Positions 26,026 to 35,639 of a stretch of DNA of 64,000 nucleotides are shown here, piece after piece. Source of the DNA: Bradyrhizobium sp. WD16 (lineage in GTDB: Bacteria; Pseudomonadota; Alphaproteobacteria; Rhizobiales; Xanthobacteraceae); NCBI RefSeq assembly GCF_024181725.1, contig NZ_CP028908.1, forward strand, positions 4,825,501 through 4,889,500, written 5' to 3'. A program made the translations under genes and the position numbers. The notes beneath the pieces were generated by a model that was given only the letters and a program-made list of their open reading frames with translations, made no database searches and was not told the DNA's origin. How positions within the stretch are numbered: the first letter of the stretch is position 1; every line of letters starts with the position of its first letter.

Positions 26026-28038
26026 TCAGGCCTCCGTCGGTTCGATGTCGGCGAGTTCGGCCCCTTCCTGGACGATGTCGCCGACCTTGCATTTGAGCGC
26101 CCTGACGACGCCGTCGAACGGCGCCCGCAAGGTCTGTTCCATCTTCATCACCTCGAGGGTGAGGATCGCCGCGCCCTTCTCGATCGCCGCCCCCTCCTCG
26201 GTCAGCAGGGCCACCACCGTGCCGGGCAGCGGCGCCACGATCCGGTCCTCGCCGGCATGGTCCTCGTCCTCGACGCCGAACGGATCGACGAGATGCAGGT
26301 CGAAGCGGCCATTGCGGCTGCGCACGTAGATCTCATGGCCCTCGACCACCGCCACCACCTGGGTGCGGGCGCCGGAAAGATCAAGGCGGATCTCGGCGTC
26401 AGGCCCTGCCGTCCAGGCGAAGACGATCTCGCGGCCGTCGAAGGTCAGGGTCGACGGGCCGCGGCCGTAACGCAGGGTCAGGCGGTGTTCGGTCGCGTCC
26501 TGCCGCAGAACGAACAGGCGCTGGCGCCGGCCCACCGGCATCCAGCCGGCCGTGCGCCAGGGCGATGACGCGTCGGCCTCGGCGCTGCGGGCCTCGTCGC
26601 GCAGCACGGCGGCAACGGCGGCGCCGAGCTCCAGCGGCGATACCGGCGGCGATGCAGGCGTCAGCGCGGCGAGTTCACGCTCGATGAAGCCGGTATCGAT
26701 GGTGTTGGCGCGGACGGCCGGATGGGTCACCAGCGCCGACAGGAACGGAATGTTGGTGACGATGCCGCGCAGATCGCTGTCGTCGAGGCCGTGGGCAAGC
26801 CGCTCCAACGCGGCCTCGCGCGTCGGCCCCCAGGCGATCACCTTGGCAAGCATGGCGTCGTAATTCGGCGACACGGTGTCGCCGGCACGATAGCCGGCGT
26901 CGACCCGCAGCCCGCCGGCCTCGGCGGGCATGCGCCAGGTCCGGATGCGGCCGACCGACGGCATGAAGCCCCGCGCCGGATTCTCGGCATAGACCCGCGC
27001 CTCGACCGCGTGGCCGTTCAGCCGGACCTGATCCTGGGCCAGCGGCAGCACCTCGCCGAATGCGACGCGAAGCTGCCACTCGACGAGGTCGATGCCGGTG
27101 ATCAGCTCCGTGACCGGATGCTCGACCTGCAGGCGGGTGTTCATCTCGATGAAATAGACGTCGTGACCGTCCGAGACGAATTCGATGGTGCCGGCGCCGA
27201 CATAGTTGACGGCGGCGGCTGCCTTGCGCGCCGCGGCGCAGACCGCCTCGCGCTGGGCCGGGTCGAGAGTCGGCGATGGCGCCTCTTCGATCACCTTCTG
27301 ATGGCGGCGCTGCAAGGTGCATTCGCGCTCGAACAGCGACAGCAGATTGCCGTGGCTGTCGCCGATCACCTGGACCTCGATATGCCGCGGGTTGTCGACA
27401 TATTTCTCGATCAGCACGCGGTCGTCGGCGAAGGCCGCCAGCGCTTCGCGCTTGGCGCTCTGGAGCGCTTCGGCGAACTCGCCGGCGGTGCGCACGACAC
27501 GCATGCCGCGGCCGCCGCCGCCGGCGGAGGCCTTGATCAAAACCGGAAAGCCGATGGTTTCGGCCGCCGACCGCAGCGTCGCCTCGTCCTGCGCCTCGTC
27601 GTGATAGCCGGGCACCAGCGGCACGCCGGCCCGGGCCATCAGCGCCTTGGAGCCCGATTTCGAGCCCATGGCCCGGATCATGGCCGCCGTCGGGCCGACG
27701 AAGATCAGGCCGGCATCGCGGCAGGCGTCGGCGAATTCGGCACTTTCGGACAGGAAGCCGCAGCCTGGATGGATCGCCTCGGCGCCGGTCGCCTTCGCCG
27801 CCGCGATTACCCGCTCGATGTTGAGATAACTGTCGCGGGCCCGCGCTGGTCCGAGCAGGATGGCGTCGTCGGCCACGGCGACATGCATGGCATCCTGGTC
27901 GGCCTCGGAATAGACCGCGACGGTGCGCAGTCCGAGCGCCCGCGCGCTGCGGATGACGCGGCAGGCGATCTCGCCGCGGTTGGCGACCAGGAGCGTGCGG
28001 AAGCGACGATAAGGCACGGCGGTCACATCTGGCTCCAC
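26026..28038 (-). CDS. liuD: Methylcrotonyl-CoA carboxylase, biotin-carrying alpha subunit
   Basis: 670-residue acyl-CoA carboxylase alpha subunit. The biotin carboxylase part starts FRTLLVANRGEIACRVIRSA and has ATP-grasp features (KASAGGGGRGMRVV, FIEMNTRLQVEHPVTELITG). A linking BT domain follows, and the C-terminal biotinyl domain carries LEVMKMEQTL with the biotinylated lysine near residue 632. Substrate assignment to 3-methylcrotonyl-CoA rests on the operon (beta subunit, methylglutaconyl-CoA hydratase, HMG-CoA lyase). Its 5' end overlaps the hydratase gene by 16 bases. Confidence 0.93.
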   Translation of the reverse strand: MEPDVTAVPYRRFRTLLVANRGEIACRVIRSARALGLRTVAVYSEADQDAMHVAVADDAILLGPARARDSYLNIERVIAAAKATGAEAIHPGCGFLSESAEFADACRDAGLIFVGPTAAMIRAMGSKSGSKALMARAGVPLVPGYHDEAQDEATLRSAAETIGFPVLIKASAGGGGRGMRVVRTAGEFAEALQSAKREALAAFADDRVLIEKYVDNPRHIEVQVIGDSHGNLLSLFERECTLQRRHQKVIEEAPSPTLDPAQREAVCAAARKAAAAVNYVGAGTIEFVSDGHDVYFIEMNTRLQVEHPVTELITGIDLVEWQLRVAFGEVLPLAQDQVRLNGHAVEARVYAENPARGFMPSVGRIRTWRMPAEAGGLRVDAGYRAGDTVSPNYDAMLAKVIAWGPTREAALERLAHGLDDSDLRGIVTNIPFLSALVTHPAVRANTIDTGFIERELAALTPASPPVSPLELGAAVAAVLRDEARSAEADASSPWRTAGWMPVGRRQRLFVLRQDATEHRLTLRYGRGPSTLTFDGREIVFAWTAGPDAEIRLDLSGARTQVVAVVEGHEIYVRSRNGRFDLHLVDPFGVEDEDHAGEDRIVAPLPGTVVALLTEEGAAIEKGAAILTLEVMKMEQTLRAPFDGVVRALKCKVGDIVQEGAELADIEPTEA

Positions 28039-28808
28039 GACGGCTTGCGCTTTTCGAGGAAGGCCGCGAGCCCTTCACGGGCCTCGTCCTTCGCCCGCAT
28101 ATCGGCGATCAATTCGGCGGTATGGCGCAGCACGCCGGCATCGATGGCCCGGCCGGCGACCTGGCCGACCAGGGCCTTGGCGGCGGCGCGAGCGCCTGGC
28201 GCACCGCTGCGCAGCTGCTCGAGGAGCGCGGCGATGCGATCGTCCAGCGCCTCGGCGGCCACCGTCTCGTGGACAAGACCGATGCGGGCTGCCTCGGTCG
28301 CCGAGAACACCTCCGCGGTCTGGAAATAGCGCCGGCCATGGCGGGCGCCGATTGCGCGCAGTACATACGGGCTGATCACCGCGGGCACGAGGCCGAGCCG
28401 GACCTCGGACAGGCAGAAGCTGGCATCGGCTGCGGCGACGGCGATGTCGCAGGCCGCAACGAGGCCGATGCCGCCGCCATAGACCGGCCCCTGGACACGG
28501 GCGATCGTCGTCTGCGGCATTCGATCGAGCGCCGCGAGCATGCGCGCCAGCGGCTCGGCGTCGCGGATATTCTCCTCGCGGCCGTAGGCGGCCGCCCGCT
28601 TCATCCAGTTGATATCGGCCCCGGCGCAGAAGCTGCGCCCCTCGCCGGAAACCACGACCGTGGAAACTCCGTCGTCGGCGGCGACCGTTTCGAACGCGGC
28701 AGCGAGCGCCGCGATCATCGCCTCGTCGAAGGCGTTGTTGCGTTCGGGGCGGTGGAGGACGATACGGGCGAGCCCGCCGTCGCGCGCAATGCGTACGCTT
28801 TCGGTCAT
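28023..28808 (-). CDS. liuC: Enoyl-CoA hydratase/isomerase family protein, probable methylglutaconyl-CoA hydratase
   Basis: 261-residue crotonase-fold enzyme. RIVLHRPERNNAFDEAMI, SGEGRSFCAGADINWMKRAA (oxyanion hole) and QGPVYGGGIGLVAACDIAVA (second oxyanion glycine and catalytic-region residues) are clear. The catalytic Glu lies in ASFCLSEVRLGLVPAVISPY. In this operon the expected step is hydration of 3-methylglutaconyl-CoA to HMG-CoA. It lies three bases after the carboxylase beta gene and overlaps the alpha gene. The substrate is inferred from neighbours, since crotonases are hard to separate by sequence. Confidence 0.88.
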   Translation of the reverse strand: MTESVRIARDGGLARIVLHRPERNNAFDEAMIAALAAAFETVAADDGVSTVVVSGEGRSFCAGADINWMKRAAAYGREENIRDAEPLARMLAALDRMPQTTIARVQGPVYGGGIGLVAACDIAVAAADASFCLSEVRLGLVPAVISPYVLRAIGARHGRRYFQTAEVFSATEAARIGLVHETVAAEALDDRIAALLEQLRSGAPGARAAAKALVGQVAGRAIDAGVLRHTAELIADMRAKDEAREGLAAFLEKRKPSWSQM

Positions 28809-28811
28809 GAT

Positions 28812-30416
28812 CTACATCCTGAAGACGCCGAAGCGGGTCGGCTCGCTCGGCGCATTGGCGGCAGCGGACAGGCCGAGCCCGAGGACAAGACGGGTGTCGG
28901 CGGGATCGATGATGCCGTCATCCCACAGCCGCGCCGTGGCGTAATAGGGGTGGCCCTGCTGTTCGTACTGGGCACGGATCGGCGCGCGAAACGCATCCTC
29001 CTCGTCGGTCGACCATGTGCCGCCCTTGGCCTCGATGTTGTCGCGGCGAAGCTGGCTGAGCACCATGGCGGCCTGATCGCCGCCCATGACCGAGATCCGC
29101 GCATTGGGCCACATCCACAGGAAGCGCGGGCTGTAGGCACGGCCGCACATGCCGTAATTGCCCGCACCATAGGAACCGCCGATCACCACCGTGAATTTCG
29201 GCACAGCCGCCGTCGCCACCGCGGTGACGAGCTTGGCGCCGTCGCGGGCGATGCCGCCGGCCTCGTACTTCTTGCCCACCATGAAGCCGGTGATGTTCTG
29301 CAGGAAGACCAGGGGAATCTGTCGCTGACAGCACAGTTCGATGAAGTGCGCGCCCTTGAGCGAACTCTCGCTGAACAGGATTCCGTTGTTGGCGACGATG
29401 CCGACGGGATAGCCGAAGATGTGGGCGAAGCCGCAGACCAGCGTCGGGCCGTAGAGTTTCTTGAACTCCTCGAACTCCGAGCCGTCGACGAGGCGGGCAA
29501 TGACCTCGCGCACGTCGAAGGGCTTGCGCGCATCCGCCGGCACCACGCCATAGATCTCCTCCGGCGCATGGAGCGGCTCCCGCGGCGTACGGCGGCCGAT
29601 GGCGGCGTCGTGCGGCGGGTTGAGGTTGCCGACGATGCGCCGGGCGATGCCGATGGCGTGGGCGTCGTTCTGGGCGTAGTGATCGGTGACGCCGGACTGG
29701 CGGCTATGGACGTCGGCGCCGCCGAGTTCTTCCGCCGACACGACCTCGCCGGTCGCGGCCTTGACCAGCGGCGGGCCGCCGAGAAAGATCGTGCCCTGGT
29801 TGCGCACGATGATGCTCTCGTCGGACATCGCCGGAACATAGGCGCCGCCGGCGGTGCAGGAGCCCATCACCACGGCGATCTGCGGAATCGCCTGCGAGGA
29901 CAGCTGCGCCTGGTTGTAGAAGATGCGGCCGAAATGCCGCTCGTCCGGGAAGATCTCGTCTTGCTGCGGCAGGAAGGCGCCGCCGGAATCCACCATGTAG
30001 ATGCACGGCAGACGGTTCTGCCGCGCGATGTCCTGGGCGCGCAGATGCTTCTTCACCGTCATCGGATAGTAGGTGCCGCCGCTGATGGTGGCGTCGTTGG
30101 CGACGATCACGCATTCGCGGCCGGCGACGCGGCCGATCCCGGTGATGATGCTGGCGGAGTGGACGCTGCCGCCATAGAGACCGTAGGCGGCGAGCGGCGA
30201 CAATTCGAGGAAGGCCGTGCCCGGATCAATCAGCAGATCGACGCGATCACGCGCCAGCATCTTGCCGCGCGAGGTGTGCCGCGTCCGAGAAGCCTCGCCG
30301 CCGCCGAGCGCGACCTGATCGAGCTTCTCGCGCAGGTCCGCCACCAGACCGCGCATGGCCTCGGCGTTGCGGAGGAAGTCAGCGGATTTTGGATCGATTC
30401 CGGAGTGCAACGCCAT
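28812..30416 (-). CDS. liuB: Methylcrotonyl-CoA carboxylase, beta (carboxyltransferase) subunit
   Basis: 534-residue carboxyltransferase. The ATG at 30416 ([20 protein letters not shown]) has GGGAGG just upstream and matches the usual N terminus; the frame is open for 64 more codons of noise. Conserved parts include [60 protein letters not shown] and [20 protein letters not shown]. It is the first gene of the leucine-degradation operon. No isovaleryl-CoA dehydrogenase gene lies upstream, which is unusual for this cluster. Confidence 0.94.
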   Translation of the reverse strand: MALHSGIDPKSADFLRNAEAMRGLVADLREKLDQVALGGGEASRTRHTSRGKMLARDRVDLLIDPGTAFLELSPLAAYGLYGGSVHSASIITGIGRVAGRECVIVANDATISGGTYYPMTVKKHLRAQDIARQNRLPCIYMVDSGGAFLPQQDEIFPDERHFGRIFYNQAQLSSQAIPQIAVVMGSCTAGGAYVPAMSDESIIVRNQGTIFLGGPPLVKAATGEVVSAEELGGADVHSRQSGVTDHYAQNDAHAIGIARRIVGNLNPPHDAAIGRRTPREPLHAPEEIYGVVPADARKPFDVREVIARLVDGSEFEEFKKLYGPTLVCGFAHIFGYPVGIVANNGILFSESSLKGAHFIELCCQRQIPLVFLQNITGFMVGKKYEAGGIARDGAKLVTAVATAAVPKFTVVIGGSYGAGNYGMCGRAYSPRFLWMWPNARISVMGGDQAAMVLSQLRRDNIEAKGGTWSTDEEDAFRAPIRAQYEQQGHPYYATARLWDDGIIDPADTRLVLGLGLSAAANAPSEPTRFGVFRM

Positions 30417-30815
30417 CTCCTCCCAAGCCCTCCCGGCCGTGTCCCTCGTCTGCCCTGGCGGGGATGAATCGTTGTGCCTGCCGGGGCACATGCCCCCGGG
30501 GGGCGGGACGCCTGCACTAAAGCAGTCTGCGCGGACCTGTCCAGCGCCACGGCGACAGAGGGCCGGCGATTTCGGCGTGGGGCCCGGCGGCTTGACGCAA
30601 GACATCATGAGCCCCGGTGCCGCCGCGGCGCTCGGACCGGGCGGCCCTTCGGCCGGTCAATTGTCGTCAGGGAGCCGGAGGTGAAGACCGTAGGGGATCG
30701 AGCTGGAGCGCCACGGCATGTGGGGCGCGGTCAACGAACGGCGGGATCAGCGCGATCGGGAGCATCGCCGCTTTCCGGCGTCGATGACCGTCAGTTGGCA
30801 AAATTCAAGGCTAAG
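30417..30815. other. Intergenic region upstream of the leucine operon
   Basis: About 399 bases between the carboxylase beta start and the NDUFS4-type gene stop. I see no credible gene; the long open frame on the plus strand is composition noise. It must hold the promoter of the leucine operon. Inverted GC-rich clusters near 30490-30505 could form a hairpin, but no terminator T run follows. Confidence 0.3.
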
Positions 30816-31121
30816 TCAGTGAGTCCATGGCTCGGGGCGACGATAAGCGAAGTTGTCGGAATAGGCGGCGATCCGCCGCACCGGCTCCTTCGGTTCGACC
30901 ACCTGGTAGGGAATGCCCTCGCGCTCGCAATAGGCGATCGCGTCTTCCCTGGTATCGAAACGCAGGGTCAGCTGCTGCTTCATGTCGGCCGAGCTGGTCC
31001 AGCCCATCAGCGGTTCGACCTCCCGGGGCAGCTCGGGCTCGTAGTCGAGCTGCCATTCCCGCGACTTGGCCTTGCCCGATTGCATCGCGTTCTTGGCGGG
31101 TTTGTAGATACGGGCCGTCAT
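30816..31121 (-). CDS. Complex I accessory subunit, NDUFS4 (ETC_C1_NDUFA4/18 kDa) family
   Basis: 101-residue protein of the NADH:ubiquinone oxidoreductase 18-kDa subunit family, found in mitochondria and alphaproteobacteria. MTARIYKPAKNAMQSGKAKS, WQLDYEPELPREVEPLMGW, LRFDTREDAIAYCEREGIPY and QVVEPKEPVRRIAAYSDNF are the family's conserved blocks. It is a peripheral-arm accessory subunit with no cofactor of its own. The ATG at 31121 was chosen over an in-frame ATG at 31184. It stands alone, away from any nuo operon. Confidence 0.9.
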   Translation of the reverse strand: MTARIYKPAKNAMQSGKAKSREWQLDYEPELPREVEPLMGWTSSADMKQQLTLRFDTREDAIAYCEREGIPYQVVEPKEPVRRIAAYSDNFAYRRPEPWTH

Positions 31122-31368
31122 GACGTCATGAACTCCAGTCGCTGCTTCGTGTCGCCGCATTGCGGCATCCTCGGGACCAGTCACGAGGCATCAAATCTTC
31201 GCGGTGGCCATCGCGTCCCTTCCGGAGCGCGTCTCTTTCAGTATATGAGCCTTTTATTGTACGATTCCGCTGTTTAACAGCCCTATTCCTTGTCCGTATC
31301 CTATTCGTTCCCGTTCCCGAGACAATCCGGCCGGCCGGGCCGAAAAGGCGGGCCGTGGCAGCCCCGAA

Positions 31369-32559
31369 ATGGTGGATATGAGCATCCGAGCGACACTTCC
31401 CTCCGGCGGCCGCGACCTGCGGCTGGACCTCTTTCGCGGCATCGCCAACTGGTGGATCTTCCTCGACCACATCCCCTACAACATCGTCAACTGGCTGACG
31501 CCGCGCAATTACGGCTTCAGCGACGCCGCCGACCTGTTCGTCTTCATCTCGGGGTACACCGCTTCGTTCGTCTATGCGCGGATGATGCTGGAGCGCGGCT
31601 TCCTCGTGGGCGCGACGCGGCTGATGAAGCGAGTCTGGCAGCTCTATGTCGCCCACGTCTTCCTGTTCGTCATCTACATCGTCACGATCGGCTTCGTTGC
31701 GATCAAGTTTCACGACCCGGACATCATCAACGAGTTCAACGTCGCCGGTCTCGTCGAAAATCCGATCGAGACGCTGACCCAGGGCATGATCCTCAAGTTC
31801 AAGCCGGTCAATCTCGACGTGCTGCCGCTCTACATCGTGCTGATGGGCTTCTTTCCGCCGGTGCTGTGGCTGATGCTGCGTCGGCCGGACACCGTGATGG
31901 TATGCTCGCTCGTCCTGTATTTCGCCGCCCGCCAGTTCGGCTGGAATCTCCCCGCCTACCCGATCGGCACCTGGTATTTCAACCCGTTCTGCTGGCAGCT
32001 CCTGTTCATCTTCGGCGCCTGGTTTGCGCTCGGCGGAGCGCTGGAGTCGCGCTCGGTGATCCAATCCAGGCACCTCCTGATCGCCGGCATCGCATATCTC
32101 TTGTTCTCGCTGGTGATGACCATGGCGGGCCGCTTCGAAGCAATCGGCAACCTGTTGCCGCCCTGGCTCTATGAGGCCTTCAATCCGAACGACAAGACCA
32201 ACCTTGCGCCTTATCGCGTACTCCATTTCGTCATCATCGCCTTCCTGGTCACCCGCTTCCTGCCGCAGAACTGGTCGGGGCTGGAGTGGAAGATCTTCGA
32301 ACCGATGATCCGCTGCGGACAGCAGTCGCTCGAGGTCTTCTGCGTCGGCGTGTTCCTGTCCTTCGTTGCCCATTTCATGCTGACACTGAGTTCCGGGTCG
32401 ATACTGGTGCAGGTCGTCATCAGCGTGGTCGGCATCGCGCTGCTGTGTGTCGTCGCTTATTATCGCAGCTGGTCGAAGCGACAGGACAAGCCGCCGCCGC
32501 GCCCGCGTCCCGCCCAGCATCCGGTGGAGGCCGGCGCAGCCGACGCCGGCCTGGTGTGA
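31369..32559 (+). CDS. opgC: OpgC family membrane protein (acyltransferase-like)
   Basis: 396-residue integral membrane protein with about ten hydrophobic segments. The N-terminal RDLRLDLFRGIANWWIFLDH, NYGFSDAADLFVFISGY and GATRLMKRVWQLYVAHVFLF are typical of OpgC_C proteins, which in other bacteria succinylate periplasmic glucans. The C-terminal tail is basic and proline-rich. A second ATG nine bases in (31378) is an equal start. It is transcribed divergently from the NDUFS4-type gene and stands alone. The glucan substrate is family knowledge, not shown here. Confidence 0.85.
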   Translation: MVDMSIRATLPSGGRDLRLDLFRGIANWWIFLDHIPYNIVNWLTPRNYGFSDAADLFVFISGYTASFVYARMMLERGFLVGATRLMKRVWQLYVAHVFLFVIYIVTIGFVAIKFHDPDIINEFNVAGLVENPIETLTQGMILKFKPVNLDVLPLYIVLMGFFPPVLWLMLRRPDTVMVCSLVLYFAARQFGWNLPAYPIGTWYFNPFCWQLLFIFGAWFALGGALESRSVIQSRHLLIAGIAYLLFSLVMTMAGRFEAIGNLLPPWLYEAFNPNDKTNLAPYRVLHFVIIAFLVTRFLPQNWSGLEWKIFEPMIRCGQQSLEVFCVGVFLSFVAHFMLTLSSGSILVQVVISVVGIALLCVVAYYRSWSKRQDKPPPRPRPAQHPVEAGAADAGLV

Positions 32560-32654
32560 CCGGCGATCCCGCCGCGGCAGCTTCATTATTCTGATCTGGC
32601 GCCTTGCGGTGCCAGACGCAAAATCGTAAGTGTTTCGCGGCTTTTAGGCCTCGT

Positions 32655-32731
32655 CGGGGCATAGCGCAGTCCGGTAGCGCATCTGCTTTGGGAGCAGAGG
32701 GTCGCAGGTTCAAATCCTGCTGCCCCGACCA
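32655..32731 (+). tRNA. tRNA-Pro (anticodon TGG)
   Basis: 77-base cloverleaf. The acceptor strand CGGGGCA pairs with TGCCCCG, the D arm is GCGC...GCGC, the anticodon stem is TCTGC/GCAGA with loop TTTGGGA (anticodon TGG), and the T arm is GCAGG/CCTGC around TTCAAAT. The discriminator is A and CCA is encoded. Confidence 0.97.
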
Positions 32732-32858
32732 ATTCCCGCCTCTCGATCCCCCTGGGATGCGGCAGTTCCGCGCCCCCTTAAGAAATTCCCGTTGAAAAAG
32801 ACCAGCTTAAGCGGGCCTCCCCGGAACGAAACCGACTCGGCGGCGTTTCACGGCGGGC

Positions 32859-34820
32859 TTGGAAGCGCACATGCCGGAAACATGGAAGGCACTGCAACCC
32901 GTCAAGGGGGTGCAATCAGACCTTTACGCGAGCGAACGGATCTTTCGGCAGTTGGTCGAAGGCGTCGTCGACTACGCCATTTTCATGCTCGACCCGTCCG
33001 GCATCGTCGCCAACTGGAACTCCGGTGCCGAGCGCATCAAGGGATACGCCGCGGCCGAGGTCGTTGGAACCCATTACAGCCGGTTCTTCACGGCTGAAGA
33101 TCGAGACAAGGGCATCCCGGCGCGCAATCTCGATCAGGCGCGGCGTTACGGCCGGTTCGAGGCCGACGGCTGGCGGGTGCGAAAGGATGGCTCGCGTTTC
33201 TTTGCCAATGTCGTGGTTGATGCGATCTACGAAGACGGCGAACTGATCGGCTTTGCCAAGATCATCCGTGACATTACCGAACGGCGCCGAGCCGAGCGGG
33301 AACTCTACGCCAGCGAGGATCGCTTTCGCCTGCTGGTCAGCGGCGTCGCCGATTACGCGCTGTACATGCTCGATCCCGCGGGGATCGTGACCAATTGGCA
33401 TGCCGGCGGGGAGCGCATCAAAGGCTATTCCGCCGACGAGATCGTCGGCCAGCATTTCTCGCGCTTCTATACCGAGGCCGACCGCGCAGCGGGACGTCCC
33501 GCCCGGGCACTGCAGATCGCCCGCGACACCGGCAAATATGAGGAGGAAGGCTGGCGCGTGCGCAAGGACGGCTCCTTCTTCTGGGCGAGCGTCGTTCTGC
33601 GGCCGATCCATGCCGACGACAGCACCCTCCTCGGCTTCGCCAAGATCACCCGCGACATCACCGAGCGCCACGAGGCCGAACAGAAGCTCGAGGCGGTGCA
33701 GCGGCAGTTGGCGGAATCGCAGAAGCTCGACGCACTCGGCCAACTCACCGGTGGCGTCGCCCATGATTTCAACAATCTTCTGATGATCGTGGCCGGCAAC
33801 CTGCCGGCGCTGGCGCGGGTGGCCCAGGGCGATCCGCGCGCCGAGCGCGCGGTTCGAGCGGTCGAACGCGTCGCCGAGCGTGGCGCCGCCCTCACCCATC
33901 AGCTCCTCAGCTTCGCTCGGCGTCAGCAGGTCCATCCGAAGACCGTCAGCGTCGGCGAAGGCATTCGCGCCGTGGGCGAGGTTCTGCGGGCCGGCCTGGG
34001 CGCCGCCCACTCCCTGCAGATCGACGTCGCGTCCGATCCCTGGCCAGTCACGGTCGATCCATCCGAATTCCAGACCGCGCTGGTCAATCTCGTCGTCAAT
34101 GCGCGCGACGCCATGGCAGGCGGCGGGATCGTCGACATTCGCGCCGGCAATGCGCAGCTGAAGGAGGAGAATCTGAGCGGCGACTTCGTCGCCATCACCG
34201 TCGCGGACAGCGGCGCCGGCATTCCGCCCGATGTCATCGACAGGGTGTTCGATCCCTTCTTCACCACCAAGCCGGTCGGCAAGGGCACCGGCCTTGGCCT
34301 CTCGCAGGTGCACGGCTTCGTGCACCAGGCGGGCGGCACGGTGCGACTGGAGAGTGAGTTCGGCAAGGGCACGTCGGTGACCATTCTGCTGCCGCGGAGC
34401 GAGGCCGAGGCCGGCGCGCATCAGTCCTCCGCCAGGGCCCCGGCGCATGCGGGAACCGTGCTGCTGGTCGAGGACAATCCCGATGTCGCCTTTGCCAGCA
34501 CCGCCCTGTTCGAACAGCTCGGCTATTCGGTGAGCTGGGCGGCGGATGCCGACGCGGCGCTGGACGAATTGAAGCGCGGGCATTTCGATATTGTGTTCAG
34601 CGATGTCGTCATGCCCGGCCGGCTCGACGGCATCGGGCTCGCGCGCGCGATCCGGCAGACGAGCCCGGAGATACCGATCCTGTTGGCGACCGGCTACAGC
34701 CCCAGCAGCGAGGCCACCATGGAATTTCCGATCCTGCGCAAGCCCTACCAGATCCACGACCTCAGCAAGGCGCTGGGCGAGCTCCGGCACCGCGCCGAAA
34801 CGTCGTTCTCCGCATCGTGA
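32859..34820 (+). CDS. Hybrid sensor histidine kinase with two PAS domains and a receiver
   Basis: 653-residue soluble kinase with no membrane segment. Two PAS domains (residues about 24-140 and 151-268) are near copies of each other, each ending in a PAC motif (IIRDITERR, ITRDITERH). The HisKA domain has LGQLTGGVAHDFNNLL with the phosphoacceptor His302. The ATPase domain has VVNARDAM and DSGAGIPPDVIDRVF, then GTGLGLSQVHGFV. The C-terminal receiver (TVLLVEDNPDVAFAS, FSDVVMPGRLDG with the phospho-Asp, LLATGYS, LRKPYQ) is intact. An alternative ATG is at 32871. A small membrane-protein frame overlaps its stop codon. The partner regulator and the signal are unknown. Confidence 0.92.
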   Translation: MEAHMPETWKALQPVKGVQSDLYASERIFRQLVEGVVDYAIFMLDPSGIVANWNSGAERIKGYAAAEVVGTHYSRFFTAEDRDKGIPARNLDQARRYGRFEADGWRVRKDGSRFFANVVVDAIYEDGELIGFAKIIRDITERRRAERELYASEDRFRLLVSGVADYALYMLDPAGIVTNWHAGGERIKGYSADEIVGQHFSRFYTEADRAAGRPARALQIARDTGKYEEEGWRVRKDGSFFWASVVLRPIHADDSTLLGFAKITRDITERHEAEQKLEAVQRQLAESQKLDALGQLTGGVAHDFNNLLMIVAGNLPALARVAQGDPRAERAVRAVERVAERGAALTHQLLSFARRQQVHPKTVSVGEGIRAVGEVLRAGLGAAHSLQIDVASDPWPVTVDPSEFQTALVNLVVNARDAMAGGGIVDIRAGNAQLKEENLSGDFVAITVADSGAGIPPDVIDRVFDPFFTTKPVGKGTGLGLSQVHGFVHQAGGTVRLESEFGKGTSVTILLPRSEAEAGAHQSSARAPAHAGTVLLVEDNPDVAFASTALFEQLGYSVSWAADADAALDELKRGHFDIVFSDVVMPGRLDGIGLARAIRQTSPEIPILLATGYSPSSEATMEFPILRKPYQIHDLSKALGELRHRAETSFSAS

Positions 34821-34933
34821 CGGGGCCATCGCGCGATCTTCAGCCCTTCAGCGAGCCGGCGTTCTGGCTGACCCCGGCTGTCATCTGCCTGCTGCTCGTC
34901 GGCGGCGGCGCCTTCCTGCGATCGGTACAGTAA
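34817..34933 (+). CDS. Possible 38-residue single-span membrane protein
   Basis: A GTG-start frame overlapping the kinase stop codon (GTGA). It encodes a short hydrophilic N terminus (MTGPSRDLQPFSEPAFWLTP) followed by one hydrophobic helix (AVICLLLVGGGAFL) and ends RSVQ. The overlap with the kinase gene suggests translational coupling, which is the best argument that it is real. I do not recognise it. If genuine it could be a small membrane modulator of the kinase, but that is speculation. Confidence 0.35.
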   Translation: MTGPSRDLQPFSEPAFWLTPAVICLLLVGGGAFLRSVQ

Positions 34934-35278
34934 AGGCGCCCGGCATCAGGCCTCCGTGCAGTGGGTGCATCCCGAACTTGTGAACGCTCTGCGACAATTC
35001 ATCGCGGGTTGAGCCATGCTCGACGCGAGGTGCTGAATCGGGAAGATACGGTAGCAGGATAAGCCGTTGTATATGCCCTTGTTCGGCGGCGCCAAAACGG
35101 CCAATGCCCGCGCGGGTTAGCTCCTCGTCCCCAGGCGCTCAAAACAGCCGAGCCCCGCGATTTCTGCAATGGAAGCCACTCCCGGTTGCATCTCGTTGCC
35201 GGTGACAACCGAAATCGGGGGGATTAATAGTGCCGGTGCCGCTTTTGATCCTGCCCCGCTGGAAGCGGGAGGCCGAAG
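34934..35278. other. Intergenic region, no gene seen
   Basis: About 345 bases after the kinase unit. No open frame here has plausible composition. It supplies the upstream region of the 50-residue conserved gene that follows. A purine-rich GGAAGCGGGAGG stands just before that gene's start. Confidence 0.3.
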
Positions 35279-35431
35279 ATGCAGAACTTTATCGAGACCC
35301 AGAATATCGCCCGCTTCAAGGCTCTGCTCGAAACCGAGACCGACCCTGACAAGCGCCGTATCATCAAGCAGCTGCTCGCGGAAGAAGAGGCAAAACACGC
35401 GGCGCGAATCGCCGGCGAGCGCTCCGTTTGA
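35279..35431 (+). CDS. Conserved 50-residue helical small protein
   Basis: Short gene encoding MQNFIETQNIARFKALLETE followed by TDPDKRRIIKQLLAEEEAKH and ending IAGERSV. It has a good Shine-Dalgarno (GCGGGAGG about 8 bases upstream). The pattern of an N-terminal 'ENI-RF--LL' stretch followed by 'ERR-I--LL-EEEAK' is, from memory, a recurrent small-protein type in Bradyrhizobium and relatives. It is all helical, soluble and highly charged. Its function is unknown. It is followed by two composite palindromic repeats and then a convergent gene. Confidence 0.72.
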   Translation: MQNFIETQNIARFKALLETETDPDKRRIIKQLLAEEEAKHAARIAGERSV

Positions 35432-35471
35432 CGCCGCAGCCTCGACGGAACTCCCGTCGAGAATTGCCGAC

Positions 35472-35639
35472 CTAGTGTCCTGTCTCCGAATTACCGCTTC
35501 ATTTGCCTCACCCTCGCACGGTAATTCGGAGACATAAAGAACACTAGCAAAATCAAAGCGCTAGTGTGGCTTATGTCTCGCAATTGCCTACGAGAGGCTT
35601 GCCGCGAAGGCGGTAGGCAATTGCGAGACGCCACACTAG
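35472..35639 (+). repeat. Composite palindromic repeat, copy 2 (hairpin types A and B)
   Basis: Type A at 35472-35547 has a perfect 16-base inner stem (TGTCTCCGAATTACCG with CGGTAATTCGGAGACA) inside CTAGTG ends. The spacer is CAAAATCAAAGCG. Type B at 35561-35639 has an inner 17-base stem (GTCTCGCAATTGCCTAC with its complement) and a 10-base outer stem CTAGTGTGGC/GCCACACTAG. It lies in a convergent gap. Its final CTAG is also the first CTAG of the adjoining type C hairpin. Confidence 0.92.
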
